This document shows positions 1-11,508 of a stretch of DNA of 64,000 bases, in pieces. A program made the translations under genes and the position numbers. Source of the DNA: Triticum aestivum (lineage: Eukaryota > Streptophyta > Magnoliopsida > Poales > Poaceae); assembly GCF_018294505.1 (NCBI RefSeq), contig NC_057807.1, positions 139,344,747-139,408,746 on the forward strand. The letters run 5' to 3'. Every line of letters begins with the position of its first letter. The stretch's first letter is position 1. Below the pieces are notes generated by a model that was given only the letters and a program-made list of their open reading frames with translations, was not told the origin of the DNA and did no database searches.

Positions 1-2703
1 GATGCTGGTGGGGTGGTCCCTTCGGTCAAAAGTGATCGGGCAGGAGGATCATGGATTGAACTTCGGGGCAACTGGCTCCATCGCGTATACATCCCTGAGT
101 GCACGCTTCCGCTCCCTTTTGGGTATGTGCGTTGCGTATATCATGTTCACTGTCCGCACCTGTGGGGGGAAACCCTTCTGTCCTCTATTGTTCGGCGGTC
201 GGGTCTCTTCCTTGTCATCGCTATGCAGCCCCTTGTCATCGTTTTCGGCAATTAACTTGCCTGCCTGCTTGAATACCCAACAGTCCCTGTTGGTGTGGTT
301 GGCTGGTTTTTCGGGGGTGCCGTGTATCTGGCACGAGCGGTCGAGTATTCTGTCCAAATTGGACGGACCCGGAGTAGTTCTTTTGAATGGCTTTTTCCGC
401 TGACTGGGTTTAGAGCCTCTGAATCCGGCATTGACAGTCGTATCCTTACTATTGTCGCCATTAATGCGGCATTTGTTTTTGTTACGACGCGACCTATGAT
501 TTCGGTCCTTAAAATCCGGACTGCCAGAATTTTTGCTGAGGTTGTTGCTGCGTGCTAGCCAGCTGTCCTCACCCGCGCAGAAGTGGGTCATGAGTGATGT
601 GAGGGCTGCCATGGATTTCGGCTTTTCCTGCCCCAGGTGCCGGGCGAGCCACTCGTCGCGGATGTTATGCTTGAAGGCCGCGAGGGCCTCCGCATCCGGA
701 TAGTCGACGATTTGGTTTTTCTTGGTTAAGAACCGTGTCCAGAATTGTCTGGCCGATTCGTCTGGCTGCTGAATTATGTGGCTTAGGTCATCAGCGTCTG
801 GTGGTCGCACATATGTGCCTTGGAAGTTATCGAGGAATGCGGATTCCAGGTCTTCCCAACTCCCAATTGACTCTGCTGGCAAGCTGCTAAGCCAATGCCG
901 GGCTGGTCCCTTAAGCTTGAGGGGGAGATATTTGATGGCATGAAGATCATCACCACGGGCCATGTGGATGTGAAGGAGATAGTCTTCGATCCAAACCGCG
1001 GGGTCTGTTGTGCCATCATAAGATTCGATATTGACGGGTCTAAACCCTTCGGGGATTTGATGATCCATTACTTCGTCTGTGAAGCATAGTGGGTGTGCGG
1101 CGCCTCTGTACTGGGTGATGTCACGACGGAGCTCAAGAGAGCTTTGTCTATTTTGTTCGGCCCGGCCGGACTTACTGTGTCCGGTGCGACGGTTGTCGTC
1201 ACGTATCGTGGGGCGCCCACGCGATCCATAGATCGATCTTGATTGTCTTGCCTTATCCTCCAATATATCTCGCAAGTCCAGAGCGTTCCCCTATGGCCTT
1301 GTGCTTTTCGAGCGATGCCGGGGTACGGTTCTAGAGAAGGGCCTAGAAGCCTCTCTGTCGCGACCACGGGGTGGTCGGTCAGCCGTATTGTCTGCTGGTG
1401 ATGTAGGTTCATATGCCTCCTCTAATCGGGGGAGCAGCTTGCGCTTGGGGTAGCTTTTGGAGGGGCGTTCGAGCTCATGCTCTTCGGCCGCGAGGACTTC
1501 AGTCCATCTGTCGGCTAGCAGATCTTGATCAGCTCTAAGCTGTTGCTGCTTTTTCTTGAGGCTGTTTGCCATGGCCATAAGCCTGCATTTAAAACGCTCT
1601 TGTTCGACGGGATCCTCAGGCACGACGAATTCGTCGTCGTCGAGGCTTGCCTCGTCTCCGGAGGGAGGCATATAATCCTCTACCTCTTCTTCTGCCGCTC
1701 TCTCATGAGGGCTGGCGTCTCCGTCCTCCTGCGCTGAATCTTGCTAGAGGGGGTTGTCTTCGGCACTGTCCGGGGTATTATTATCTCCGGTGCCGGAATC
1801 GCCATTCTTGCTGTGGCGGGATTTAGAACGGTGCCGCTAACGTTGGCGCTTGGGCTGTTTTTTGGAGGGGTCATCCTCCGCTGCTCCTTCGCCATTCCCA
1901 TCCTTTGGGATATCCACCATGTAATTGTCATATGATGAGGTGGCTGTCCAGTGCCCGGTAGGCGCTGGTTCTTGGTCGTCTCTAGCATCGTCGTCCATAC
2001 CATCGATGTCTTCGGAGTCATAGTCTAGCATGATGGTTAGATCGTCGACAGTGGCTACCAAGTGGGTGGTGGGTGGGATTTGAATTTCTTCGTCGTCCGC
2101 ATCCCAACCGTCTTGGCCGCAGTCCGGCCAGGGCTCTCCTAATAACGAGAGATACTTTAGCGAACTCAAGATGTCGCCAAAAGGTGAGTGTTGGAAGATG
2201 TCCGCCGCGGTGAACTCCATGATCGGTGCCCAATCGGATTCGATCGGAGGGGGAGCGGGAGGTTCGGAGTCCGGCACCTCAAAGTCACGAGCTTTATGAG
2301 GGACAAGGTCAGTGTTCGGCTCTATCGCCGTAGAGGTTGCAGCCCCCGAGGCGGTGTCTAGCCATCCGTCCTCGATCTGCGCTGCCGGCTCCGAATTGAA
2401 GATCGGAGCGGGTTCGAGTGCGACCTCTAGGGTACTGTCCGGCTGCAGAGCTAAATCATGCTCGCCGTGACAGTGCGGCATGCTCGGCTGTGGCTCGGAT
2501 CCATCAAGGATCAAGTCCCCGCGGATGTCAGCCGTGAAGTTCAAACTTCCAAATCTGACCTGACGGCCAGGGGCGTAGCTTCTGATATGCTCCAGTTGGC
2601 CAAGCGAATTGGCCCGCAGTGCGAAGCCGCCGAATACGAAGATCTGTCCGGGGAGGAAGGTCTCACCCTGGACTGCGTCGTTGATGATGATCGAAGAAGC
2701 CAT
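1..2703 (-). pseudogene. gag (start of gag-pro) polyprotein of element 1, stop-interrupted
   Basis: Gag forms the particle that packages element RNA. One frame runs from ATG at 2703 (MASSIIIND) to the window edge without a frameshift, broken by stops at 1837-1839, 1744-1746, 1291-1293 and 49-51. The N-terminal ~290 residues are acidic and low in complexity. A charged, coiled-coil-like stretch follows (1671-1291), then the retrotransposon gag core (about 1070-600, DGTTDPAVWIEDYL and the RHWLSSLP helix). A finger of form C-x2-H-x8-H-x4-C lies near 330-275. After the stop at 49 the frame reads PITFDRRDHPTS, the usual lead into protease. The upstream open frame to 2826 lies in the LTR and is not coding. 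Only four stops in 2.7 kb suggests a fairly young copy. Confidence 0.85.
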
Positions 2704-2750
2704 TGAGCCTATCGGTGACGGCACAGAGGAACTCTCAATGAAAGCACCAA

Positions 2751-3229
2751 TGTCGGTGTCAAAACCGGCGGATCTCGGGTAGGGGGTCCCAAACTGTGCG
2801 TCTAGGCGGATGGTAACAGGAGACAAGGGACACGATGTTTTACCCAGGTTCGGGCCCTCTTGATGGAGGTAAAACCCTACGTCCTGCTTGATTAATATTG
2901 ATGATGTGTGTTACAAGAGTAGATCTACCACGAGATCAAGGAGGCTAAACCCTAGAAGCTAGCCTATGGTATGATTGTTGTAATGGTTGTCGTCCTACGG
3001 ACTAGAGCCATCCGGTTTATATAGACACCGGAGAGGGCTAGGGTTACATAGAGTCGGTTACAATGGTAAAAGATCTACATATCCGTATCGCCAAGCTTGC
3101 CTTCCACGCCAAGGAAAGTCCCATCCGGACACGGGACGAAGTCTTCAATCTTGTATCTTCATAGTCTTGGAGTCCGGCCAATGATGATAGTTCGGCTATC
3201 CGGACACCCCCTAGTCCAGGACTCCCTCA
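2751..3229 (-). repeat. 5' LTR of element 1
   Basis: The 479-bp LTR reads TGAGGGAGTCCTGG to CACCGACA on the minus strand, with TG/CA ends. A minus-strand TATA box (TATATAAA) lies at 3016-3023. The leader next to its inner edge begins TTGGTGCTTTCATTGAG (2750 downward) and is the primer-binding region. The LTR at 11039-11508 shares the conserved stretch around GTTTACCCAGGTTCGGGCC and the TATA context, so elements 1 and 3 are related. Confidence 0.85.
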
Positions 3230-5622
3230 GTAGCACTCAGAACCAAGGCGTAGGAGCCCGGATTCGGCATCACCTCTAGGTGATCAGCTCTGCTCCAACT
3301 GATAGGCTTCTCGGACCAATGCATAAACTCCGGAGTATCTGATGCTACTGCATTTACTTCTTGCTGCTGCAACCGTCTACTTCATCGATCATCAGCCACA
3401 CTGGTGAACACTACATAAGCTCCGTGCTCTTCTGGGTATTCATCTTGTATGGCGCCGACTGGCGTGGCAGCCGGCTGCTGGGGCGGCTGTGGAGGCGGCG
3501 GCCCAGCAGGCGGAGGAGGAAGGAGGCCGTCTCCTTTGGCGATTCTGGTGAGCCAGTGGCATTTTCGGGTGGTATGGTTTGACGGCTTCGCGCCACTGTG
3601 GAACTTGCAGGGACCATCTAGAGTCTGCTCGTAAGAGAAGGCCGGCAACCAGTTGGACTTGCCGCCTTTTTGTCGCTTCGCCGGAGGCTGCCTCTCGGGC
3701 TGTTGGTCTTCGACTGTCGCAACCTGCTGACTGCTAGAAGTCGGCTACGGGGCCTTGCGCTTGTGATCATTCTGCTGCTATTGCCGACTGGTGTCTCCAG
3801 CCGGAGTTCTGGGAGGTTGAGGGGCCACTTTGCCAGTCGCACTGACTTGAATCTCTGTCTTCATGGAGGAGTCGGCCGTGGCATACTTTTCTGCTATGAC
3901 CAGCAGCTCGTCGAGGGTCTCTGGCTCGTCGCAGAGGAGCCTGTGCTTGAGGAGGGTGCCTTCTCTGCACCCGGCGGTGAAGTACTCGATAGCCTGCACA
4001 TCGTGCACGCCCTCGCAGGAGTTCCGAAGCTCGCCCGTTCGTGTGAGGTAATCGCGAGTCAACTCGTCTTGGCCTTGCACGCACAAGGAGAGCTGGCGCG
4101 GCTTGGGGGGTCGCTTGTACATGCTTGTGAAGTTGCGAATGAAAGCCTCGGTGAAGTCGACCCAACTGTTGATGCTGCGGGGCTTCAAACTATTCAACCA
4201 TGTCTGGGCCGTACCCTGGAGCATGAGCGGAACGTACTTCACGGCAACGTGCTTGTTGCCGTTTGCTATGTTGACGGCCGTGGAGTAGTCAACTAGCCAA
4301 TCTTCCGGCTTCACGGAGCCGGTGTACTTGGGCGTGTCTCAGGGGAGCGTGAATCCTTTGGGAAAGGGCTCGTCTCGAATGCGGGGTCCGAAGCAGGGCG
4401 GGCCCAGCTCATCTTCTTCTTCCAGCGCCAGGGATCGGTGGAGTCGGTCGATCCGGTGGTGGGCGTCGTTCTCTCTGATTCCCTCTCGACGACCAAGGCG
4501 GTCGCCGAGGGTCGGATGCTCAATAGGCGGCGGGGATACTCGTCTTTCTCTTCGTGGCGGGGGAGGCAGGTAGTCGCCCTGCCGTTCCACTGCTCTCGGG
4601 CGGCCATCTTGGTCGTGCTTGATGGTGATGCGAGTCCGACTGTGGCTGACAGCCGGATCCTTCTCTCTTCTTCCGCGGGCTCCGCCAGTCGGCATCCGAG
4701 ACGTCGCGCCTTGATCTCGGCGGGGAGGTAAGTCGTCATTTTGTCATTGCGGCGCCTCCGTGCAGCAGCCGGCTTCGTTCTGTGCGGCAGCCGCTTTGAG
4801 GAGTCATTGGACTCGCTCGGTCATCAAGCAGCGCTCTTCGCCTTCGAAGTTGTCTAGTTCGTCTGCTACCGCCTGGGTGGCACGGATGTTCTCCGCAGGC
4901 GTGGCATATACGGGGCGATCGGCCCCGAACAGGTTGGCGATGGCCGCGCCGCGTTGTCGAACCGCGCCTAGGCGGCTAGGCCCAGTCGGGGCTGGCGAGC
5001 CGCCCACGGCGCGATCCATCTCATGTTGGTAGGCCTCCGACAAGCGTCTCATGCTTGCCAGCTTCTTCGCGCCTTCGATGAGCTGAAGGCGGCGTGCCTC
5101 TAGTGTCTCGGCGTCAGCGTCCTCTAGAATGGGCGCCGTCAGGTCTCGCAGAGCCACGTCGAGCGAGTCATGAGCTCCTTCACCGGAGTGCTCGCCATGA
5201 CTAATAACGAGCACCTCCGTGACGGCGCTTCCGCCGCTCTCCTCGTGAGGGAGCGGTTCGTCGTAGATCACCACATTGGTGGGGAACGTGTCGAGTGACA
5301 CGCTGTCGGAGTCGACCAGCATCGTGTCGGTGGAGCCTACGGACTCCAAGTCAACGGCAGGCTCGCCGGCGACGTGGAGATGGTCGAGGAGGCCCGCGAG
5401 GAGGCTTTCGGGGCCACCCGTGCCCGCATCGGATGCAGGCTCGTCGGAGATGTAAACCTCGCCAAGAAGGTCAGCGAGGCAGCTCGCCGCGCAGGCGTCG
5501 CCGACGCCTTGCAACACGTTAGGGCAAGCACCATCGGGTGTGCCGGGCTGGCTACGCTCGCGGGGGAGGAAGAGGGTTCCCGTCCAGAGCAGGTCTCCGG
5601 ACGACGGTGCACCTGGCCTCAT
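3230..5622 (-). pseudogene. gag-pro polyprotein of element 2, stop-interrupted
   Basis: One frame runs from ATG at 5622 (MRPGAPSSG), 13 bp inside the LTR, down to 3230 with no frameshift. It has stops near 4804, 4747, 4339, 3778, 3750 and 3382. Several read as CAA/CAG or CGA turned into stops. The N-terminal third is acidic leader; an arginine- and proline-rich segment follows (4740-4340). The gag core is at about 4310-3900 (WLVDYSTAVNIANG, then the helix with TWLNSLKPRSINSW). A C-x2-H-x8-H-x4-C finger lies at about 3615-3560 (CKFHSGAKPSNHTTRKC). Near 3290-3230 the frame reads into protease-type sequence (HLEVMPNPGSYALV) and stops where element 1 was inserted. Confidence 0.82.
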
Positions 5623-5635
5623 GGTGGGCGCCAAA

Positions 5636-6770
5636 TGTCGGGGGTTGGGTGCGACATATGCCAAAGGATGGCTTATCATGGTGGGAGCGAGTAGAACGTC
5701 GCCGGTGCCAGGAAACGGGATGAGGCGAAGGCATGCACGCCGGCGAATCTTACCCAGCTTCGGGGCTCTCCGGGGAGATAACACCCCTACAGCTGCTCTG
5801 CGGGGTCTCCGCATGATCACTAAGGCGTAGTGACTACAAGGTTGCTCCTAGAGCTGTATTCGGGAGGTATAAGAAGGCAAGGCTAGCTCTCTCCTTCCTA
5901 TATGATCTGGTCTAATGCTAATGGATGCCAGCCCTTTGCATGGGTGCTCCGGGGGTTTATATAGGCCTACCCCCCGGGGGTACAATGGTAATCCGGCTGG
6001 GCGCGGGTCCTAGCCGTCTGTCTCTCAGGCCGCCGTCTTCTCTGCCGACTGCTGGGGCCCGCCGACTTGTGGGCCCCGCCGGCGAGTCCGGCACTTAGCC
6101 GTGCTTCTGATGACGCAGGCTTGGTCATGGGGTCATGGCAACAGTGCCGCCGTCTATCGGGCGATCACTGTCGTCACTCCCCGTCTTGTCTGGTTAACGA
6201 CGCGTGGGACCCGTGGGAGAGGCTAGCCGACTCCAGGGTGCCGACTCCCATAGGGCCGCCTTCAGGGCGTATCCGCCGCCTTCCATGCTCTCACTGACAG
6301 GCGGGTCCGCCGTCTCTGAGCCGTACAGGTAGGCCATCGTGGCCACAGTGCGCCGCCCACTGTGGCTGAGGTCAGGGCAGGCATGGCAACACTGCCGAGC
6401 CACGCCGGAGATCTCCAGCGGTACGATACGCTGTAGCCATGCCGACCCCACGTAAGCAGGAGGTGACGACCACGCCGTGGTCGTACCTGCCTCGCCTATC
6501 ATGACGAGAGTGGAGCCGCGGGCCGACTCTCTATGGCCGGCTCCTCTTGAAGTCGCCGGCCATCAGTCGGCTTATCTTGGAGTCGCCATCTGAGACTCGG
6601 CTTATCTTGGAGTCGCCATCTGAGACTCGACTTATCTTGGAGTCGCCATCTGAGACTCGGCTTATCTTGTAGTCGCCATCTGGGACTCGGCTTGAGGGGC
6701 GCAGCCTGCCCCGATGTCTTGAAAGGTTCTGGGGCTCGGGTTAGCCTACCCGTGGCCCATTACTCCGACA
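5636..6770 (-). repeat. 5' LTR of element 2
   Basis: The 1135-bp LTR has inverted ends: TGTCGGAGTAATGGG to CCGACA on the minus strand. A TATA box (TATATAAA, minus) lies at 5956-5963. Directly inside is TTTGGCGCCCACCATG (5635 downward), a TGGCGCC-type primer-binding site that runs into the gag start codon. Near the transcriptional upstream end the LTR contains a four-unit tandem repeat (6568-6687). Confidence 0.88.
6568..6687. repeat. 30-bp tandem repeat, four units, in the LTR of element 2
   Basis: The unit CGGCTTATCTTGGAGTCGCC plus ATCTGAGACT occurs four times head to tail with one to three substitutions. A degenerate half copy precedes it (near 6549) and a truncated one follows (6688-6696). 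It lies in the U3 side of the LTR, where repeated enhancer-like units are common. Confidence 0.9.
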
Positions 6771-7094
6771 AGGAGTTGATCCTCAGGCTGATTTTGCAAA
6801 TTGACCGGAGTCTCAAGGGCTACTAGGATTTGCGGTTTCATGTTTTCCTTCAGGCGCATCTTTGGTTTTAGACCAACACACACCTTGAGGGCTACTAGTT
6901 ATATATCTTGACAAAGAGTAAATTGCACCAATTAAGAAAAATATATCTGCAAAAATCAGCCCAAGCCCGAGGTAGTTCATCACCTCGGAAGCAGTCCGGC
7001 ACAAAGCTCAGATACAAGTGGTTGGCTCCAAAAAGGGCATTTCCGGCATTAAGATTTGCCGTACTCATTCAGCTTTTTTACCAAGGTGATCTAT

Positions 7095-7262
7095 GACACC
7101 TCGGATACAGTTCGGCATTGGAGCTCGGATACAGTCCGGTGTTGGAGCTCGAATACAGTCCGGCGTTGGAGCTCGGATACAGTCCAGTGTTGGAGCTTGG
7201 ATACAGTACGGCATTGGAGCTTGGATGCAGTTCGGCGTTGGAGCTCGACTGCAGAAAGACAC
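7095..7262. repeat. 24-bp tandem repeat, about seven units
   Basis: The unit GGAGCTCGGATACAGTCCGG plus TGTT repeats about seven times with scattered substitutions. It lies in the 3' untranslated region of element 4. The repeat length is a multiple of three, so it creates open frames on both strands that are not genes. Confidence 0.9.
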
Positions 7263-7551
7263 TTCGAATGCAGTCCGACATGGGATCTCGGATGCAAGAG
7301 GACACCTCCGCACGGGAACAACTTCAAACCCGAGGTGTGGTGTAAAAAATAACAAGGCATTGATAAAGGCCGAAAACTTAAAGGTCTCCTCGGATGCCCG
7401 ACGTGTGCATTCTACGGATTCAGCTCGACGATCCCCAATTAAGATGGGAAAGATTTGTTGAACCAGTTTTCAAGACCGTCGTCTGAAGATGAAGAACCGT
7501 TTGGAAGAACCGAGGAGTGTCCCCAACTTGAAGACCGGTTCAGGGGGCTAC

Positions 7552-7971
7552 TGACAGTGTCATGGACTAGGGGGTACTCACCACGTCGTCTCCCGACCAG
7601 CTAGATCGGGCTGAGAACCCCCACGGCGGTTAATTCATGGGCCACTTCGGGCAGCCCATGCCGCATACAAGGAGGTTTCCACAAGACTTGGCGCCCAAGC
7701 CAAGGACTCTCCTAAACCCTAGGCCTCCGCTGCATATATAAACTAAGGCCATGCTAGTCAATAGACAATCTCATATTCATTACTACAATCTTGTAGTAGC
7801 TACATGTACTATGTACTACATCCCATATGAATACAATCAAAAGCAGCATGTAGGGTATTATCTCTTAGAGAGAGCCCGAAGCTGGGTAAAATCCCGTCTC
7901 CATGTTACCATCGCTCCAAGACGCTTAGCTTAGGACCGCTACTACGAGATATGCCGGATATAGAACCGACA
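7552..7971 (+). repeat. 3' LTR of element 4
   Basis: The 420-bp LTR runs from TGACAGTGTCATGGACTAGG to AGAACCGACA, preceded by the polypurine tract. A plus-strand TATA box (TATATAA) lies at 7735-7741. The start (GACTAGGGGG) and end (CCGACA) resemble the LTRs of elements 1 and 3, so the families are related. Confidence 0.82.
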
Positions 7972-9720
7972 TTCTTCCCCTTGCTCGATGATGAGTACGA
8001 CACTGACTACCTGGTTAGTTGCCTAGTTATACAGCAACATAGGCTCACTAACACTTGGGGCAGCTAGGATTGGGTTGCTTGCGAGTAGGGCCTTGATTTC
8101 TTCCTATCCGGTTGTGGCAGCATCCGTCCATTCAAAGTTATCAGTGCGTCTTAGTGGCTTGTAAAGTGGTAATGCTTTTTCTCCTAATCTGGAGATGAAG
8201 CGGCTTAAGGCCGCGACACACCCTGCTAGTTTTTGGACTTGCTTTAGGTCTATTGGTATGGCCAATTGTGACAAATCTCAGATCTTAGCTGGGTTTGCTT
8301 CAATTCCTCTATGGGAAACAATGAACCCTAGTAATTTTCCGGCTGGAACGTCGAAGACACATTTTTCTGGATTGAGCCGCATGTCGTATGCCTGGAGGTT
8401 GTCGAAGGTGAGGCGAAGATCGTCCACCAGTGTTTTGACGTGTTTTGTTTTGATGACCACGTCGTCCACATATGCTTTGACTGCTTTGACGATTTGCTTT
8501 TCCAAGCATGTTTCAATCATACATTGGTAAGTGGCCCTAGCGTTTTTGAGCCCAAAGGGCATAGTGTTGAAACAGAAAGGGCCATACGGGGTGATGAACG
8601 CCGTTGCAACCTGATCTAATTCCTTCATTTTAATGTGATGGTATCCGAAATAGGCGTCAAGGAAACACAATGAATCGTATTGTCTAGTCGCATCAATGAT
8701 CTGGTCAATGCGGGGCAATGGGAAAGGATCTTTACAGCAGGCCTTATTGAGGTCTTTGAAGTCAACGCAAAGGCGCCAGGATTTGTCCTTCTTTGGTACC
8801 ATGACCAAGTTGGCTACCCAATCTGGATGTTTAATTTCCCTAATAAACCCAGCTTCTAGCAGTTTGGCTAGCTCTTCTCCCATGGCTTGACGCTTGGGTT
8901 TGCAAAATCGCCGCAGTGTCTGCTTCACGGGTTTAAACCCCTTAATTATATTTAGGGTGTGTTCGTCCAGCCTACGTGGGATGTCGGGCATGTCCGAAGG
9001 GTGCCAGGCAAAAATATCCCAATTTTCGCGCAAGAATGTGCATAAAGCGGCGTCCACTGCCGGATCCAGCTGTGCTCCGATAGACGCTATCTTGTTGGGG
9101 TTCGTCGGGTGCACTTGAAATTTGACTATTTCCTCTGCTGGCTTGAAAGAGGTGGATTTAGGTCTCTTATCGATGATCACATTGTCCTTGTCCACCGTGG
9201 ACTGTAGGGTGGTTAGTTCTTCGGCCGCTAGGGCTTCGGATAATGCCTCGAGGGCCAAGGATGCAGTTTTGTTTTCGACACGAAGTGCTTTGTCCGGGTC
9301 GCTTGCGATTGTGATGATTCTGATCGGTCCGGGCATTTTAAGCTTCATGTACCCGTCATGGAGTATAGCCTGGAAGCGTCAGAAGGCGTCCCGTCCAAGG
9401 ATGGCGTGATACCAACTGTTAAATGGGGCCACATGAAAGAGCAACTCTTCGGGCCTGTAGTTTTCGAGCGTGCCGAATACCACATCCAATTTTATTCTCC
9501 CCGAGCATCATGCTTCTTGACTGGGGATGATGCCTCGAAAGGTGGTGTTGCTTTGCTCAATGCATGTTCTATCAAACTGCATTTTGTCGAGGTGTCTTCA
9601 TAGATGAGGTTAAGCCCACTGCCGCTGTCCATGAGCACTTTGGTAAGCCGAAAGCCATCTACAATGGGGTTTAGGACTAGGGAGGCGGGTGCTCGGACTG
9701 ACCGAGCCTTTGGTTCGTCT
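7972..9720 (-). pseudogene. pol of element 3: protease, reverse transcriptase, partial RNase H
   Basis: It encodes the replication enzymes of a gypsy element. The aspartic protease active site LMDSGSGLNLI lies at about 9645-9607 and the protease C-terminus ILGRDAF near 9400, followed by an in-frame TGA. The open stretch 9348-8278 carries the reverse transcriptase: LRRFCKPKRQAMGEELAKLL, VPKKDKSWRLCVDFKDLNKA, LDAYFGYHHIKM, the finger MPFGLKNA, and the catalytic YVDDVV at 8475-8455. A stop at 8275-8277 is followed in the same frame by RNase H sequence (ASNPILAAPS, SEPMLLYN, VVSVVLIIEQGEE) right up to 7972. Two more stops lie in the RNase H. Integrase is not present. Confidence 0.88.
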
Positions 9721-11038
9721 TCGGCGGTGAAGGTTATTGCTGTGTCGTTCCATGGGCTCAGTGCGGTAACTTCGTGGACTTCGGCGAGGTTGCAGAGTGC
9801 CCTTTTTCACCGATTATTTGAAGAAAAGGTCTCGAAGACCGTGAGGACGTTAAAATCATTCCTCTCCGGGGAGTATTACTCTGGAGTGATGGTGGCGAGG
9901 ATGGCCTCTCCACTCTTTGCTACCTGCCGTAGTGCCCAACATGCTCAAAGGCTATGTGTTGGGTCTGCGCTCGGAGTTGCATGTATCAGGCAGGGCTTGT
10001 CAAGGTGTCCGTCAAGAACGGATCTATATCCCATAAATGGTTCACTTTTTCTGCCAATAGGATGATGATCGGATGCCCCTCTAGGGTGCATCCGTCTAGT
10101 CCGGGCCGCATACTGCTTAAAGGAAGTGGGCTCCAGTTGAGTTTTCTAGGCCTTCCATGTGCTTTCCATCATGCAGTACTTTTGCACTACCTGTGATAGT
10201 TCCGTGAAGCTCTGTATGTGACAATGGTTGAGGGCATTCAGTATTCCCTCATCGGTACAATTGCGATGGAAGACCGAAACTACATCATTGTCGCAACAAT
10301 CTTTCATCTTGCTTTTAACAAGTAGGAATCTGGCCCAAAATTGATGGACCCTTTCCTGAGGTTGCTGCCGTATATAGATCAGGTAATATATGTCTGGAGG
10401 GCCTAAGTTGCTTGGAGAGTATTAATTATGGTGGGTGCATGGGTTAAAATTTGATTCTCGACCCACATTTGTCCTTGGAGCTTGGAAAATCTTTGAAGTG
10501 ACCAGTTCGGGTCCAGGGAGATCCAAGTGATCCCCCGATCCTACATCTGAGCCAGAGTTTGGGGGATGCGGAGTCCCCTCTGGAGGGAGAGTATTCGACT
10601 CAAGAGGTTCAGAGACCCGAACATATTTGGTTCTCAGCATAGGGGGAGAGGTGTCCTCGGCTCATTCCTCAATGACCGCTACCAGGTGGGTGGTCGGTGG
10701 GCGATGAACTTCCCTCTGGTCAGGCTTAAGCCTGATCCGACCATAATCTGTTGAAACCCCAAGGGCGGCTATGCGATCTAGCAACTTGTTTAAGGACGAG
10801 ACGTCTGCCGGATCCATCTTTTTGGAGTACTCTGAGACCGATGCAAAGACGGTGTTCGATGGTTGTAAGGGGTGCTATTGGCTTGATGGTCGTACGGGCG
10901 CCTATGATGTAACCGCCGAGCTGGAGGGTCTACCCAGAAGTTAGGCTCCTTCCAGAGGTGATATTGTCGTTGATGACTAGGTGAGCCATAGATCGCTTTT
11001 TCGGGACTACACAACAGAGCTCTCGATGAAAGCACCAA
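9721..11038 (-). pseudogene. decayed gag and leader of element 3
   Basis: By position this must hold the gag region between the LTR and protease, but no frame stays open beyond about 70 codons. Short minus-strand pieces match the acidic leader style of element 1, for example 10640-10422 with PNSGSDVGSG and the segment near 10970 just inside the LTR. Many stops and frameshifts make it non-functional. Confidence 0.55.
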
Positions 11039-11508
11039 TCTTGGTTTAAAAACTGGAAGATCTCTGGTGGGGGGCCCAAGCTGTGCGTCTGAGGATCGAT
11101 GGTAACAATGGACAAAGGGACACAGTGTTTACCCAGGTTCGGGCCCTCTTAAAGGAGGTAAGACCCTACATCCTGCTTGATTGTATTCGAGGAGTATAGG
11201 AGTTACAAGAGTTGATCTACCTCGAGATGATAATGGCTAAACCCTGGCTTGTCTAGCCTATGAATAACATGATAGCCTCTATGGACTAAACCCTTCGGTT
11301 TATATACACACCGGAGGGGCCTAGGGTTTGTACAAAGTCGGTCCATAAGGGACGAAAACAATACATTCGGACTCTAATCTTGCCTTCTACGCACATAGGA
11401 GTCCTACCCGAACACGGAGGACGACCTTCTGCTTTATCACGACCCATTCAGCCCGGCCCTCATCCTTGGGCCGGACACCGGAGGACCCCTGAAACCAGGA
11501 CTCCCTCA
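11039..11508 (-). repeat. 5' LTR of element 3
   Basis: The 470-bp LTR begins TGAGGGAGTCCTGGTTTC on the minus strand at 11508. Its other end, at 11039, reads CAAGA instead of the expected CCGACA because of mutation. It has a minus-strand TATA box (TATATAAA) at 11299-11306. The inner leader TTGGTGCTTTCATCGAG (11038 downward) matches element 1. Confidence 0.82.

Larger units (their letters stand above)
1..3229 (-). mobile_element. Ty3/gypsy LTR retrotransposon (element 1), 5' part
   Basis: The 5' LTR lies at the right (2751-3229), and a gag frame runs leftward off the window edge, so the element is transcribed on the minus strand. It is the most recent layer of the left stack: its LTR outer edge at 3229 abuts the gag-protease frame of element 2, which it interrupts. 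GTAGC at 3230-3234 is the expected 5-bp target duplication on this side; the partner is outside the window. The gag type (CX2H zinc-finger variant, long acidic leader) resembles plant non-chromovirus gypsy elements. I do not name a family. Confidence 0.85.
3230..6770 (-). mobile_element. Ty3/gypsy LTR retrotransposon (element 2), 5' part
   Basis: A minus-strand element with its 5' LTR at 5636-6770 and a gag frame running left to 3230, where element 1 interrupts it. The rest (pol, 3' LTR) must lie left of the window. Its right edge at 6770 abuts the 3' untranslated region of element 4, into which it was inserted. AGGAG (6771-6775) is the expected target duplication on this side. Confidence 0.85.
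6771..7971 (+). mobile_element. 3' end of a plus-strand Ty3/gypsy element (element 4)
   Basis: The 3' untranslated region and 3' LTR of an element whose 5' part lies to the left, beyond element 2. No coding frame is supported in 6771-7551. The segment has pieces of the form CCTCGGAAGCAGTCCGGC, a 24-bp tandem repeat, and a polypurine tract (CAGGGGGCTACTGA) right before the LTR at 7552. Its outer edge at 7971 cuts the RNase H frame of element 3. TTCTT at 7972-7976 is the expected target duplication. Confidence 0.8.
7972..11508 (-). mobile_element. Older Ty3/gypsy retrotransposon (element 3), 5' LTR to RNase H
   Basis: The 5' LTR is at 11039-11508, the decayed gag at about 9.8-11.0 kb, protease and reverse transcriptase at 9.7-8.3 kb, and RNase H is cut at 7972 by element 4. 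The 3' half is left of the window. The LTR edge at 11508 interrupts a copia gag frame; CATGG (11509-11513) is the expected target duplication. The degraded gag marks it as older than elements 1 and 2. Confidence 0.82.

Noticed and set aside
49..558. Plus-strand frames overlapping gag of element 1
   Set aside because: Shadows; the minus-strand frame carries the gag motifs.
3670..4296. 208-codon plus-strand frame
   Set aside because: Antisense of the gag core of element 2.
6568..7262. Possible CRISPR-like repeats
   Set aside because: Units are head to tail with no unique spacers, and the sequence is plant retrotransposon DNA.
7056..7360. Six overlapping open frames on both strands encoding short peptide repeats
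   Set aside because: They come from the 24-bp tandem repeat, whose length is a multiple of three; there is no start context or homologous protein.
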